From positions 5,084,001 to 5,148,000 of the forward strand of contig NC_135355.1 of the NCBI RefSeq assembly GCF_051622035.1: DNA of 64,000 nt. Direction: 5' to 3'. Positions 1-11,694 of this stretch are shown one piece after another. The notes under the pieces are model-generated. The model was not told the DNA's origin, searched no databases, and saw nothing but the letters and a program-made list of their open reading frames with translations. Made by a program: the position numbers and the translations under genes. The stretch comes from Arctopsyche grandis. Lineage: Eukaryota; Arthropoda; Insecta; Trichoptera; Hydropsychidae. The stretch's first letter is position 1; the number at the start of each line of letters is the position of its first letter.

Positions 1-1420
1 TTTTCAAATTTTTAAGTTGACCGGAAATGGTACCTCCCCTTATAGGTGTCCTCTTTTTTTTAAGTTTTTGAATTCAATTTTCTCCCAAACTACTAACTGA
101 ATCGGACTGAATTTTTTTTGCATGTACAAGAAATAATAATTTTTATAATTTTATATTTTTTAAATATTTTTATCTGAACCGGAAGTAGTACTTTTACTCT
201 AGAGAATCGAGGTTTTTTATGTTTTTCTCAAAAGCCTTTTGATTTATCGAACTGAAATTTCATATAAATCAATTTAAGCTTAATACCAAGTTATGTATAA
301 AATTTGGTAAGCGTCCGTCGACCGAGAGTGGCAGTTTACTCTTGTTCGATTTTTCTTCCACTATTTTTTTCGACCCCTTAAACATGTGTGGTCTTCACGA
401 AAAAATTCAAGTATAACTTTTGTATCAATGTGATTAAAATAAAAAAAAAATCACTAAATTTAATAAACCGGAAGTGGGATTTTTTCCCTTCCGGAAGCTT
501 CTGGAAGGAAGGTCAAAAATGTTGTCGCCTGGATCCTGTCCACACCCCTGAACGTATTAAGCTGAAAATTCATATTTGTATTTTTTATGTACTAACTTAT
601 ATTTGGTAACGTTTTGGTAAGAATTCGTAAACCGGAAGTAGTATTTTTTTTAAAAACAATATTTCATTATTTTATTTTGACCTTTTAAATTATTTTAAGC
701 GTCTTGATATTTATTGTGTATAATAAAGATAGTGATTTTAAGTAAAAATAAAAAATAAAATTAGCAAATTTAATGAACCGGAAGTGGGATTTTCTCCTAT
801 TAGAAAAGTCAAAAATGTTGTCGCCTGGATCCTGTCCACACCCCTAAACGTATTAAGCTGAAAATTTATATTTGTGTTGTTTATATACTAACTTAGATTT
901 GGTAACGTTTTGGTCAGAATTCGTAAACCGGAAGTAGTATTTTTTTTTTAAAACAATATTTCATTATTTTATTTTGACCTTTTAAATTATTTTAATCTTC
1001 TTGATATTTATTGTGTATAATAAAGATATTGATTTGAAGTAAAAATAAAAAATAAAACCATCAAATTTAATGAACCGGAAGTGGGATTTTATCTCTTTAG
1101 AAAGGTCAAAAATGTTGTCGCCTGGATCCTGTCCACACCCCTCGACGTATTTAGCTGAAAATTCATATTTGTATTCTTTATGTACTAACTTAGAATTGCT
1201 AACGTTTTCATCAGAATTCGTAAACCGGAAGTAGTATTGTTTTTTAAAACAATATTTAATTATTTTATTTTGACCTTTTAAATTATTTTTATTTTCTTGA
1301 TATTTAATAATACTGATAGTGATATTAAGTAATAAAAAAAATTTGAACAAAATCTGACAACCGGAAGTAGAACTTTTGTCTTGTGCAAGTTTCCATACAT
1401 TTGCGCTCAATTTGTATCGA
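1..1420. repeat. Tandem repeat, about 297-bp dimer of about 148-bp units, with ACCGGAAGT in each unit
   Basis: The phrase GTTGTCGCCTGGATCCTGTC recurs at 521, 817 and 1114, a period of 296-297 bp. ACCGGAAGT occurs at 178, 467, 631, 777, 927, 1074, 1224 and 1370, alternately followed by GGGAT and AGTAT, so from 631 on the real spacing is 146-150 bp. Bases 1-300 are a less regular leader that recurs elsewhere in the window: in part near 39400 and 58950, and reversed near 14600-14890. The repeat is therefore part of a dispersed, non-coding repeat family. No gene is visible here. Confidence 0.85.
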
Positions 1421-1639
1421 AAATGCTGTCATAGTTATTAGTATTTGATAATTTGTCTGTACGGTTCAATATCGAATTTTGTTTAGTAACCTTCTTATAT
1501 TCCTCAAATACATAGATAAAGTCATGGGTTGGTCACACCCGAATTTTTTTTCATATAATAGTGTTTCTCAACTTTTTTTTTTCTGAATATTTTGTAATGT
1601 GGTTAATTAAACATATCTATTCTATACATATCTATATGT

Positions 1640-1672
1640 ACATATACAGATAGATTAATCATAGGAAATGGA
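1640..1672 (+). mobile_element. RTE-like LINE fragment, left piece (split by the Jockey insertion)
   Basis: Read in frame, 1649-1672 gives DRLIIGNG. It continues directly into VRQGDTILPKLFNAVLEGIF once the Jockey element and one copy of the target duplication are removed (right piece 6556-6660). VRQGD is the palm-domain motif of RTE-type reverse transcriptases. The piece is short, and its identity rests on the junction with the right piece. Confidence 0.65.
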
Positions 1673-1928
1673 CAAGACAACCCAAACAACGCCAGTAGTG
1701 CTCGGACGTGTCCCGCCGCGCTGTCGTTGTCGTTACCCGCGCTACAAACAGCTGTCTATAACAGCTGCGTCGCCGAAACCGCGATGTAACTACCGCTCGA
1801 CTCTCCGAACGCGTCCCTCTGGGAATGAGAAGCTGTCCTAGCAACAGCCAAATAAACAAAAGTGATAGTGACAGTGACAAGTGACAAGTGACAGTGACAC
1901 TACAAACAAAAAAAAACCCACCCACAAG

Positions 1929-3581
1929 ATGGCCAGTGTGCGGCGTGATGGCCGTGGTGGCAGTGACACTAGCGCTAAAACGCATAAATTCACTGAACAT
2001 GACTTCAAAAAACTCGTGAAGGCGTACCAAGAAATGAGGGAAGAAAACGCTTCCCTCAAAAAGTTAATCGCGACTCACGCAGCCCAACGAGCAGCTGACC
2101 AAGCAGCCCACTCCGCCCAACTGGGAAACCTCGCGTCAAACATGTCGCAGGCCCAGTCGACGACGACAACCACAAAGACGAAGGATATGGCCACATCCCC
2201 TCAGACGTCACCACGCAAAAACGGTAAGCGTAGAATGACGAGCCCACTCAACACCACACACACACAATCACAGTCGACCCCACCCATCAGCAACAGATAC
2301 GCGGCACTCGCGGAATCCGACTTCGACTCCGATTCCGACTCCGTGCAGTCTAATAAAATGGAGGTTACTTCCGCTGCCAAGTCCCCACCCGCATCAGCAG
2401 CCGCACCCGAACCCACACAACCACCCACACCTACACAATCACCCACACCTACCCAAACACCTGCACCTACACAAACACCTGCACCACTACCGGAGGACTA
2501 CTCCTTCCCTGTTGGCATCATCCGAAATCGGAAACATATCCAGAAGCGTCCAATTCACAACACACCCACCCAACAAGCGGCCCTCAGCACACCGTCGGCA
2601 AACACGCCTCAAATTCGCACACCCCCCCAGACCATAAGCCCCGCTCACCCATCCAGGAACACCGTTTCGGATGTGCTTCCCAAACCTAAAGTTGCTCCAA
2701 TCTTTCTAAGGTTGCCATCGGACTACAAGGTAGTTCAAAGGAAACTCGACGGACGTAACCTCAAATTCACAGCCGTCTACTCTGAAAACAGAGTCAAAAT
2801 CACACCATGCACCATCGATGATTACCGCCAAATCACAAAAGTGCTCCAAGAAGAACAATTCCAATTCTATGCCCACCCTCTAACGGAAGACAAACCGCTC
2901 AAACTGGTCATTAGAGGCATTAGCCCCAACTATTCCGAGTCAGAAGTCCTCGCCGAGTTGGCCGATCTTGGCTACAAAGCCAGTAAAGCCACCGTCATGA
3001 AATCACGACGTGACAAGCGCGACATGCCCATGTTCACTGTCGAGACCACACGTGACGAAGAGGGGAAGAAGTTGTTCAACCTCTCCAGCATCTTCGGCCA
3101 ACTGGTTCGCACCGAATCACTTCGCCGTGGTGATACTGTACCGCAGTGCCACCGCTGCCAAGGCTTTGGTCACGGCTCCTACAACTGCCATGTCGCCCCC
3201 CTGTGCATCAAATGTGCAGGACCCCATTTGACCACTGACTGTGTGTCAACAACCTCCACTCCAACTTGCACCAGCTGCAGAGGCCCTCACGTTTCCAGCT
3301 ACAGAGGCTGCCCTTCAAATCCCAACAACAAAAGCAGGAAGAACTCCCGCCAACCCCGAAACCCCAACCCCTCCCACCCCCAACCAACGAAGACCAACGT
3401 ACCGCAATATAGACACGAAAACTCAAATTTCCCTCCCCTAACCCCACCCACCCAACAACCCAACATCAACACTAGCTGGAACCCAAACCAAGACCTTTCA
3501 AATCGGATGAGCAAAATCGAACAGTCCATTGACTCGATAAATGCCATCCTGCTCATGCTCACCCACCAACATAAAAAATGA
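1929..3581 (+). CDS. Jockey LINE ORF1, gag-like zinc-knuckle nucleic-acid-binding protein
   Basis: ORF1 of the Jockey element, about 550 aa from ATG 1929; the frame is open from 1881 but the earlier codons lack an ATG. The N-terminal part (MASVRRDGRGG onward) has a short predicted coiled coil around KAYQEMREENASLKKLI. A Ser/Thr/Pro-rich low-complexity stretch with repeated TPTQ/APTQ units follows. The C-terminal third carries a PRE/C2HC-type domain (LKLVIRGISPNYSESEVLAEL) and then cysteine-histidine knuckles (CHRCQGFGHGSYNC, CIKCAGPHLTTDC, CTSCRGPH). Family knowledge: such ORF1 proteins bind element RNA and form the ribonucleoprotein used in target-primed reverse transcription. The stop overlaps the ORF2 start by ATGA, which suggests coupled reinitiation. 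No internal stop or frameshift is visible. Confidence 0.93.
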   Translation: MASVRRDGRGGSDTSAKTHKFTEHDFKKLVKAYQEMREENASLKKLIATHAAQRAADQAAHSAQLGNLASNMSQAQSTTTTTKTKDMATSPQTSPRKNGKRRMTSPLNTTHTQSQSTPPISNRYAALAESDFDSDSDSVQSNKMEVTSAAKSPPASAAAPEPTQPPTPTQSPTPTQTPAPTQTPAPLPEDYSFPVGIIRNRKHIQKRPIHNTPTQQAALSTPSANTPQIRTPPQTISPAHPSRNTVSDVLPKPKVAPIFLRLPSDYKVVQRKLDGRNLKFTAVYSENRVKITPCTIDDYRQITKVLQEEQFQFYAHPLTEDKPLKLVIRGISPNYSESEVLAELADLGYKASKATVMKSRRDKRDMPMFTVETTRDEEGKKLFNLSSIFGQLVRTESLRRGDTVPQCHRCQGFGHGSYNCHVAPLCIKCAGPHLTTDCVSTTSTPTCTSCRGPHVSSYRGCPSNPNNKSRKNSRQPRNPNPSHPQPTKTNVPQYRHENSNFPPLTPPTQQPNINTSWNPNQDLSNRMSKIEQSIDSINAILLMLTHQHKK

Positions 3582-6271
3582 CTTGCTACCTCAAGATCGT
3601 TTACTGGAACGCCTGCAGCATACTCAGCAAGCGTGTCGAATTCGAGCAATTCTTGCTCCAACACTCCATTGATATCGCACTAGTAAACGAAACTTGGCTC
3701 AAACCTGGCAATCGACTAAACTTCCCAAACTACACCACATACAGAAACGACAGAATAGGCAAAGCCGCCGGCGGCACTGCCATATTCATCAAACACACAA
3801 TTCAACACAACTTGGCCCCGCGGCCGATCACCACAGGGATAGAACTGACGTCGGTAGAAGTTTGGACTAACACTGGCACCCCACTCATCCTCCACGCAGT
3901 TTACAACCCACCAAAACAACACTTACTCACCACAGACTTGGACAAAATATTCAACACTAACAAAGCCACCATTGCCGCAGGCGACCTTAACGCCAAACAT
4001 TCCAGATGGAACAGCCAAGCCACTAACAATAATGGAAAAATTCTTTTAAGTTATTCCCAACTTTCAAACCCAAAAGTTTCCGTCACGGCCCCAGACGAAC
4101 CCACAAGAATCCCCATTAACTTCAAAGGCAGACCCGATATCTTAGACATCGTTCTAACTCAAAATTTTCCGGGCGCGCAATCCTTGACTGTAGTAAATGA
4201 TCTTTCTTCCGACCATCACCCGGTCATACTAGAACTCACCAACACACCCGTAACTATAAACCCCATCCTCCGAAGTACCATATCTTGGGAGAAATTCTCA
4301 ACTCTCCTTCACCACACCGTCACTTACCCCCACTCAATTCACACCACCCAAGAAATAGACTCCGCTATTAACATACTCACGGATGAAATACAGTCAGCCT
4401 TAGACGCCAGCACCACCACCACACCCCACTCCCCTTTGCACCCGCAAGCTTTACCCCCCGACATTCGCGATCTTATTCGCCTTAAGAATAGAGCTAGGAA
4501 GGCATTCCAAAGGTACAAGGACCCAATCCTCAAACAGCGAATGAACAGACTTCAACAAGACGTTAAAAATGCCTTGTGGCAACTACGAAACGACAACTGG
4601 GATACCAAACTCAGAGCGCTAGAAGACGGACATAACGGTTTCTGGAAACTGTCAAAAATCTTCAGAAGCAACGGCAACAGGATCGACAGGATCAAAGTTG
4701 GAGATAAGTTCGTCTACTCCACCGCCGATAAAGCGGAAGCCCTAGCCGACAGTCTCCAGGACCAATTCTCTCTCTCAAACTTCAACCTGCAAAGTGACTT
4801 TTGCCAAATGGTTGAAAGCTCCGTCAACAGCTACCTCGAAAACCCAGCCCCAGTACCCATTGTCGCCACTTCGCCGCTTGAAGTCCTAAACATCATCAAA
4901 ACTATCGCCGCCAAAAAGGCCCCTGGCCCTGACGGAATTTCCAACAAAGCTCTAAAAGAACTCCCTCAAAAAGCCATCGCTGCACTCACGGCAATACTAA
5001 ATGCCACCAACAGAATCTGCTACTTTCCGAGTCAATGGAAACTGGCCAATGTCATTCTCATCAGAAAACCCTACTCGAACCCCTCCCTCGCAACAAGTTA
5101 CCGACCCATCAGCTTGCTATCCTCACTGAGTAAGATCCTGGAACGGATCTTAATCTCAAATCTCAACAGCGAAATCGCAAATATTGACCTTCTTCCCAAA
5201 ACACAATTTGGCTTCAGACCCCAACACTCTGCCGTTCACCAGATTCACAGAGTTGTTGAAACCGTTATAGACGGTTTCGACCACAACATGTCTACTGGAG
5301 CAATCTTCCTAGACATTTCCAAAGCCTTCGATAAAGTCTGGCACTCTGGCCTCCTTTACAAAATGATTGCCGCCAACATCACCCCCCACTCAATACGTTC
5401 TATCGCATCCTTCCTAAGAGAAAGGAGATTTCAGGTCAAACTCAAGGACCGCATATCAACTCAGCGAGGCATCTCCGCTGGGGTACCCCAAGGCTCCATC
5501 CTCGGCCCCACGCTATTCAACCTTTACACACACGACATACCCACTCCTACACATAGGTACACAAACATCGCACAGTACGCCGACGACACGGCCATCTTAG
5601 CGAGCTCCGTCGGCCCCAAGGGAGTCTCGCTCGCCCTCCAGAAGTACTCGGACCAACTGGTAGCGTGGTACGATAAATGGCTGATGAAAATCAACCCGGA
5701 TAAAAGTCAGGCAATATTCTTCTCCAGACGTAAAAAACGGTGCAAACCAGCCAAGCCAGTCATTATAAACGACAAACCAGTCAACTGGACCACGTCTACC
5801 CGCTACCTGGGGGTAATAATCGACCGCAAATTAACCTGGAGACCCCACATCACTAACGCGGTGCGTAAGGCTAGGGCAGTTGCGTCAAAGCTTTACCCAC
5901 TATGCAAACCAAACAGCAAGCTCTCGCTTAAAAACAAGTGCTTGCTGTATAAATCCATCATCCGCCCACAAATCACGTACGCGAGCCCCGTGTGGGCTCA
6001 CACTACCATCTCCAACAGATCCATACTCAGACTACAGACAATTCAAAACAAATTCTTGCGTGCCACGGGCAACTACGACTGGTACACAAGAAACACTATA
6101 ATTCACAATGACCTAAGCATTGACTACCTCGACAAACACGTACACAAACTTGCCGTGAACTACTTCAAGTCTCTCGGCAAAATAGACAATCCCCTGATCA
6201 ATTCCCTCAGTGTGACCAAACTCACGTCCAATCAAAGACCCATCGACATTCTGAAGATGGGTATAGGCTAA
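3578..6271 (+). CDS. Jockey LINE ORF2, endonuclease and reverse transcriptase
   Basis: 897 aa, uninterrupted. Residues 1-220 form an apurinic-like endonuclease, with YWNACSILSKR and the catalytic glutamate in VNETWL, AAGDLNAKHSRWN, and the C-terminal SSDHHPV histidine motif. The reverse transcriptase follows, with APGPDGISNKAL, SYRPISLLSSLSKILERI, IFLDISKAFDKVWH, AGVPQGSILGPTLFN, and the active-site QYADDTAIL. The thumb region contains INPDKSQAIFFSR and TRYLGVIID. No RNase H domain is present, as expected for the Jockey clade. In the cell it would nick chromosomal DNA and copy its own RNA at the nick. All visible catalytic motifs are intact, so the element may be competent. Jockey clade is preferred over R1 and I on the absence of RNase H and on sequence style. 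Confidence 0.95.
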   Translation: MTCYLKIVYWNACSILSKRVEFEQFLLQHSIDIALVNETWLKPGNRLNFPNYTTYRNDRIGKAAGGTAIFIKHTIQHNLAPRPITTGIELTSVEVWTNTGTPLILHAVYNPPKQHLLTTDLDKIFNTNKATIAAGDLNAKHSRWNSQATNNNGKILLSYSQLSNPKVSVTAPDEPTRIPINFKGRPDILDIVLTQNFPGAQSLTVVNDLSSDHHPVILELTNTPVTINPILRSTISWEKFSTLLHHTVTYPHSIHTTQEIDSAINILTDEIQSALDASTTTTPHSPLHPQALPPDIRDLIRLKNRARKAFQRYKDPILKQRMNRLQQDVKNALWQLRNDNWDTKLRALEDGHNGFWKLSKIFRSNGNRIDRIKVGDKFVYSTADKAEALADSLQDQFSLSNFNLQSDFCQMVESSVNSYLENPAPVPIVATSPLEVLNIIKTIAAKKAPGPDGISNKALKELPQKAIAALTAILNATNRICYFPSQWKLANVILIRKPYSNPSLATSYRPISLLSSLSKILERILISNLNSEIANIDLLPKTQFGFRPQHSAVHQIHRVVETVIDGFDHNMSTGAIFLDISKAFDKVWHSGLLYKMIAANITPHSIRSIASFLRERRFQVKLKDRISTQRGISAGVPQGSILGPTLFNLYTHDIPTPTHRYTNIAQYADDTAILASSVGPKGVSLALQKYSDQLVAWYDKWLMKINPDKSQAIFFSRRKKRCKPAKPVIINDKPVNWTTSTRYLGVIIDRKLTWRPHITNAVRKARAVASKLYPLCKPNSKLSLKNKCLLYKSIIRPQITYASPVWAHTTISNRSILRLQTIQNKFLRATGNYDWYTRNTIIHNDLSIDYLDKHVHKLAVNYFKSLGKIDNPLINSLSVTKLTSNQRPIDILKMGIG

Positions 6272-6544
6272 AACAGCACCCAATTTAATTAACCAGACTC
6301 AACCACCTCCAAACGGTCCATACCCGTTAACCACCCACTAACACACTAACCCCGACAGCATCCCACAGATGTTGCACTAATTTTGCTTAGTGTTCCAGAT
6401 CGACAAACACCCCACAAGCGAGCAGCCGCCAGCCCGCACCACAAACATCACCGAGAGTCCGATCCCATACAACACGTTCGATGGATAGGTTAAGGGAGTG
6501 GCACTCCCTATAAACTATCGTTAAAACGCAGCCACAAAGAAAAG

Positions 6545-6660
6545 TAGGAAATGGAGTAAGGCAAGGAGACACCATCTTACCCAAGCTATTCAATGCGGTA
6601 CTTGAGGGAATATTCAGGAACTAAGAATGGAACACAGTAGAAGTAAGCATCAACGATCAT
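6545..6660 (+). mobile_element. RTE-like LINE reverse-transcriptase fragment, right piece
   Basis: 6553 onward reads GVRQGDTILPKLFNAVLEGI in frame, then FRN, a stop, and EWNTVEVSIND, the usual continuation of RTE-type reverse transcriptase toward its YADD box. It is the target into which the Jockey element inserted; the left piece is at 1640-1672. Only about 40 codons are recognisable and one stop is present, so it is a dead fragment. Confidence 0.75.
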
Positions 6661-6793
6661 GTACATATGTGTAATTATTGTTAAACAAATGTTTTAGTCA
6701 AAAACGATAAAATGGAGTAAAATCAAAACTCTGGCTTATTCCAAAAAAAATAAGTAAAACAGCTGAATAGTTATATTTAGTTATGGTAAGGAA
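6661..6793. other. AT-rich spacer without recognisable features
   Basis: No coding potential and no repeat boundary was recognised here. Confidence 0.5.
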
Positions 6794-7041
6794 GGTGACC
6801 GGAAAAATGCACTCGAGATAGTTGCACTCTCGAGACATCCAAACTTTCAAAGATCCTCAAGGAGAACTAACTAATAGAATTCCTCAAAAAAGCGTCAAGT
6901 GATATTTGCATGTTTTCCGAGGGTACTCACATTTTTTTGTGGAATTCTAATGCGTAGGTTTTTTTTGTGCGCGTTTAAAAATTATGACTTCTCGAAACTG
7001 CGCTACTATTCAGTGCAATTTAGTGCATCTCTCCGGGAACC
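6794..7041. mobile_element. Small inverted-repeat element with 9-bp target duplication
   Basis: GGTAAGGAA occurs at 6785-6793 and again at 7042-7050. Between the copies lie imperfect terminal inverted repeats of about 20-30 bp: GGTGACCGGAAAAATGCACT on the left against GGTTCCCGGAGAGATGCACT read inward from the right. The element is 248 bp and non-coding. A 9-bp duplication fits Mutator-like elements among the known groups, but no transposase is present to prove it. Confidence 0.65.
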
Positions 7042-7050
7042 GGTAAGGAA

Positions 7051-9199
7051 AGACTTTCTGAAAATTAATAAATAGTATTAATAGAAACAGCCAATCAAAC
7101 ATATCCGTATAAGTCTAGTAAATAAAATGCCTTATTTATTTATAGAAGTACGTCGTAATTTTTTTTTATACAATACATACATAAACTCATTGAATTAAAG
7201 TTAACACTGTTCGATTAAGAAAAATGCATCTTGCGGGAAATTTTTTTGCATCATCTAAAACATTTTAGTTTAACTATGTATGTACTTAGTAACCATAGAT
7301 GAATTGTCCGCCATACAAATTCATAGGAGTTTCTGACGAAAGGGTAACTTTGAAATCTCACTATTCAGTCGAAACTAATCAAAATCGACCCAATTAAACT
7401 GCGATAAGTTACAATTAAACGGTTATTTTTTTAAAAAATTAAAAATATCGACACGTTCTAAATGAAACAGAAAAGCCTTCTAATAAAAAAAACCTACATT
7501 TTTTAAATTTTTCTGCTTACATTTCATAAAACTCAATTTTTCTGATTTTTTTTTTTTGAGATTAAAGTTATATACACAAGAAAACACTCAATGAGATTTA
7601 TTTTCAAAATAATCATGAGAACATGAAAAAAATGACGATCGCCTGAAAATAACGCTTCCCCATACAAACAACCATTTCGAACGCGGCGCGCTTTGTATGG
7701 GGACTTGGCGAAACGGCCATTTTAAATTCTCGTTAATCAATAAAAGCTAGCCATAATCGACCTAAATAAACTTTAATAGATATGTATTGAATGTTTATTT
7801 TCTTTAAAAATAGTAAAAAAAATGAAAACTATTCTCAAAAAAGAGATATTGAAATTTTTTTGCTGACATAAATGGATTGGTTGGAGTCACAGGGCATTTT
7901 TTATGATCTATGATTTTTTTTTAATTTATCGTTCCCTTGATACAACATTTTTTTTAGGTCCTAGCTCCATCGATGAAAATCCAAAATTCACATTCTTTGC
8001 TCTGACCTAATGTACATATGTATATACATATATGTATATATATACATAAATACGTGTAATTAATTATGCTATTCAAGCATATCAACCTAACCTTCAACCA
8101 TGATATAAGCATACAAAACGTGTGTATTAAACTTTCAGTTATTATTGTGTACAATATTGAGTTTAAAATTAAAAGATGCGCCTATGCAAGTGTTGATATG
8201 CATCGTGACCCAAAAACTGCATTCACCTTCGTGAACAAGAATTGTCCGAGGAATGTTGAAATATTTTAAAGATTATTGATGTGATGACAAATATGAAACA
8301 CTGATTATTTCTCAGATTTGAAATTTTTGTAAAAGTATAGGAATGAAAGAGTTTTCCGGAAGATTTAATGAATAGTGGAAAGGATTTTGTTCAATTGGTA
8401 TTATGTACAATAAGTGTGTTTCATCGAACAAATTACAGCCAAATCCGGTTATAATCAAAGGTCATTTACTTTTCATTTACTAAATGAAAAGCATTTCTTG
8501 AAATGCAAAATCGCAGTAAAGCTACAGCAAAATTTATGAACGATTAAAATTGTTTGTGTGGGTGCATAATATGTATAAAAATAAATAAAATATGCTTAAA
8601 TGTAAATTATTTCATTATGCTTACAGCTAAAAGCCTAGTGAAATTTCCTACCTTTACATAAACGTTAAAAGTTAAATATAAAATTTTAAATCAATATGTA
8701 AAGTTACCCATCAGTATAAAGCAGTTGAAAATTGACCAATTGTATGTAGTATCCATAGCAATAGCTTTAGCACCTTTGCCAATCATCTTCTTCAATATAC
8801 ATACGTTTGAATAGTTTTCAGAAACACATATTTCATACCATTAAGAATTATATTGATTATTTTTTAAATTTAAATTCACTTTATACAAAAACAAATGAAT
8901 TTATTTATGACTCGAAAAAGAAAGGTCCAACCTAACCAAATATACATATAAATCAAAATTATTATGAAAAATACGCAAAAAATCACAATGCGTAGCTATG
9001 GATTTATTAAATCTGAACAAAATACACGGATGCTGCAAACGAACTACAGATTCATAGTATCAGATATAGAATAGCACTATTATGTGTGTCTGTCTGCGAT
9101 AACGCTTGTCGTATTATTTAATGTCTTTTCGATTCGACGTATCATGTACGTCACAGTTAAAACACTACCAACAAAATGTACGAATCAATAAAAAAACCA

Positions 9200-9200
<1 letters not shown>
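7051..9200. other. AT-rich intergenic DNA, no gene seen
   Basis: There is no supported gene. 7830-8010 (GATTGGTTGGAGTCAC..., CGTTCCCTTGATAC, GATGAAAATCCAAAATTC) resembles 27285-27425 and so belongs to a dispersed repeat. 7660-7705 carries a short inverted pair, CCCATACAAA and TTTGTATGGG. 8010-8050 is a TATG/TACA-rich simple tract. Confidence 0.5.

Positions 9201-9238
<38 letters not shown>
9201..9238. repeat. (TA)n microsatellite
   Basis: Uninterrupted TA dinucleotides directly abut the 3' A-rich end of the minus-strand LINE fragment 9239-10253. Confidence 0.95.
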
Positions 9239-10391
<1,153 letters not shown>

Positions 10392-10439
10392 ATATATACG
10401 ATTTCAGTTTCGATTCCCGGTTCTAATTTCAGTTCCGAT

Positions 10440-10704
10440 TCCTTAATATATAAAAAAACATTCGTTTCTGATTGCCTGTCGTTAAATTTTTTAAATATGT
10501 TTATTTTCGATTCAAATAAATTTAAATAAAAAAAAACAAATGAATGTTTACTATTAGATTAGTCATGTTTAACCGCTTAGACGCCCAGCCGACGCGCTGA
10601 GCGTATAATTTATACGGCTGTTTGCGCCTTAAGGCGCTTTGGGCAGCTAAGCGGTTAAGTAGATTATATTACAAATACCGAGCGAAGCCGGGTAAAACGA
10701 CTAG
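10440..10704 (+). mobile_element. Non-autonomous Helitron-like element
   Basis: The 3' end reads CCGAGCGAAGCCGGGTAAAA followed by CGACTAG, i.e. a short hairpin and a terminal CTAG, the layout expected of Helitron 3' ends. The proposed 5' end is TC at 10440, followed by CTTAATATATAA. Related termini lie at 50351 and 57000 (minus) and 58165 (plus). It carries an 82-bp TTAA-flanked insertion. The 5' boundary is tentative. Confidence 0.6.
10573..10654. mobile_element. 82-bp TTAA-flanked inverted-repeat insertion inside the Helitron
   Basis: TTAA lies at 10569-10572 and 10655-10658. The termini are inverted repeats, CCGCTTAGACGCCC on the left and CCGCTTAGCTGCCC read inward from the right. Related Helitron copies at 57045 and 58110 have CATG(T/C)TTAAGCGG without this block, i.e. 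an empty site at TTAA. TTAA targets and precise ends are typical of piggyBac-type elements. Confidence 0.6.
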
Positions 10705-11600
10705 TACAATAAATTAATCAAATTGAAACCTCTTTCGAACTACAAAATTGAACTACAACTGCTAATATTAAAAAGTCTGTATGTCATGCCCTTTCAAGTT
10801 GTATTTAAAATTTAACATACAAATTTACAAGGATTTCTTGGTGTATCATCTTAAACAAGTTCAGACAGATTCTGCAATACTTAATCATGTACTTATACAA
10901 TTATATAAACACACATATGCATGTATAGTCAGCGTAGTTGAAAGTAACTTTCTGATAACCTTCGTGTAATATTCACGTAAAATAACATTAAAATTATTAA
11001 CCTTTTATTGATAGATGTAAAAACTCTTTTAGATCTTTTTGTTAATGTTTTTAATCTACTTTAATTTTTGCATTCTTACTATTGTATTAAAAGTCCTTAT
11101 TTGTTCAGTAAGATCCTATTCCGATGTCTTATCAGATCCTCCGTAATTATTCATTATTTCATATTAATATCTGTTAACTATTCTTGTAATTACTTTTTAT
11201 ATATGTAGGTCTTCCTCTTCTTTTAACGATATTCCGCCTCATAATGATTCTCTTTCTTACTTTAAATGTTTATTTGATAATTTTTCATTATTTGATCATA
11301 TATATGAAAATGTATCCCTTTATCTACCATTATTTATTCTTCTTCTTTGTTCTTGTTTTCATTTTTGTCATTGTTGCTATTAAATTTTAAACACTTTTTT
11401 GGTATCAATGATGGATTTCCTATCTTTTTTTTTAAATATGTAATATAAAAAAATAAAAAAAAACACAAGCTGTATTTCGTCCGGAACAATTCATAATATA
11501 AAAAGATTTTTTTCTAATTTTGGAAAATGCATCGGTCAAGAATTTTTGTGCATAATCTGAAACAGGTTTTTGATGTTTAAGAAATTTCATCATACTATGT
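10705..11600. other. AT-rich intergenic DNA upstream of gene A, no gene seen
   Basis: Only short chance reading frames and T-rich tracts are present; I recognise nothing. Confidence 0.5.
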
Positions 11601-11621
11601 ATATTATTGAACCTACATACA

Positions 11622-11656
11622 TATACTACAAGCTTCAACTTTAAGTCACTCAGTGT
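11622..11656 (+). promoter_or_regulatory. Core promoter of gene A (TATA and initiator)
   Basis: TATACTAC at 11622 lies 30 bp upstream of the A in CTCAGTG (A at 11652). The same TATA-to-TCAGT spacing and the following GTCTTC are found upstream of B, C, D, E and F. Confidence 0.65.
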
Positions 11657-11694
11657 CTTCAAGTTCGCCAAGGAAGTTAGTTCATTGAAAAAAT

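Larger units (their letters stand above)
1673..6544 (+). mobile_element. Jockey-clade LINE, two ORFs, apparently full length
   Basis: The element is flanked by the identical 11-mer TAGGAAATGGA at 1662-1672 and 6545-6555, a target-site duplication that fixes both ends. A 5' leader of about 255 bp contains GGACGTG at 1704-1710, about +28 to +32 from the 5' end. This matches the downstream promoter element that Jockey elements use for internal transcription. ORF1 (1929-3581) and ORF2 (3578-6271) overlap as ATGA. The 3' UTR is about 270 bp and ends in A-rich CACAAAGAAAAG, without a long pure poly-A tail. Base composition is clearly more GC-rich and C-rich than the flanks. Intact ORFs and a perfect duplication suggest a recent insertion. 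Confidence 0.93.

Noticed and set aside
1881-1928. Upstream GTG-initiated extension of Jockey ORF1
   Set aside because: No ATG; the first ATG is at 1929 in the same frame.
1659-2446. Minus-strand open frames opposite ORF1 of the Jockey element
   Set aside because: Shadows of the C-rich ORF1; no motif and no partner features.
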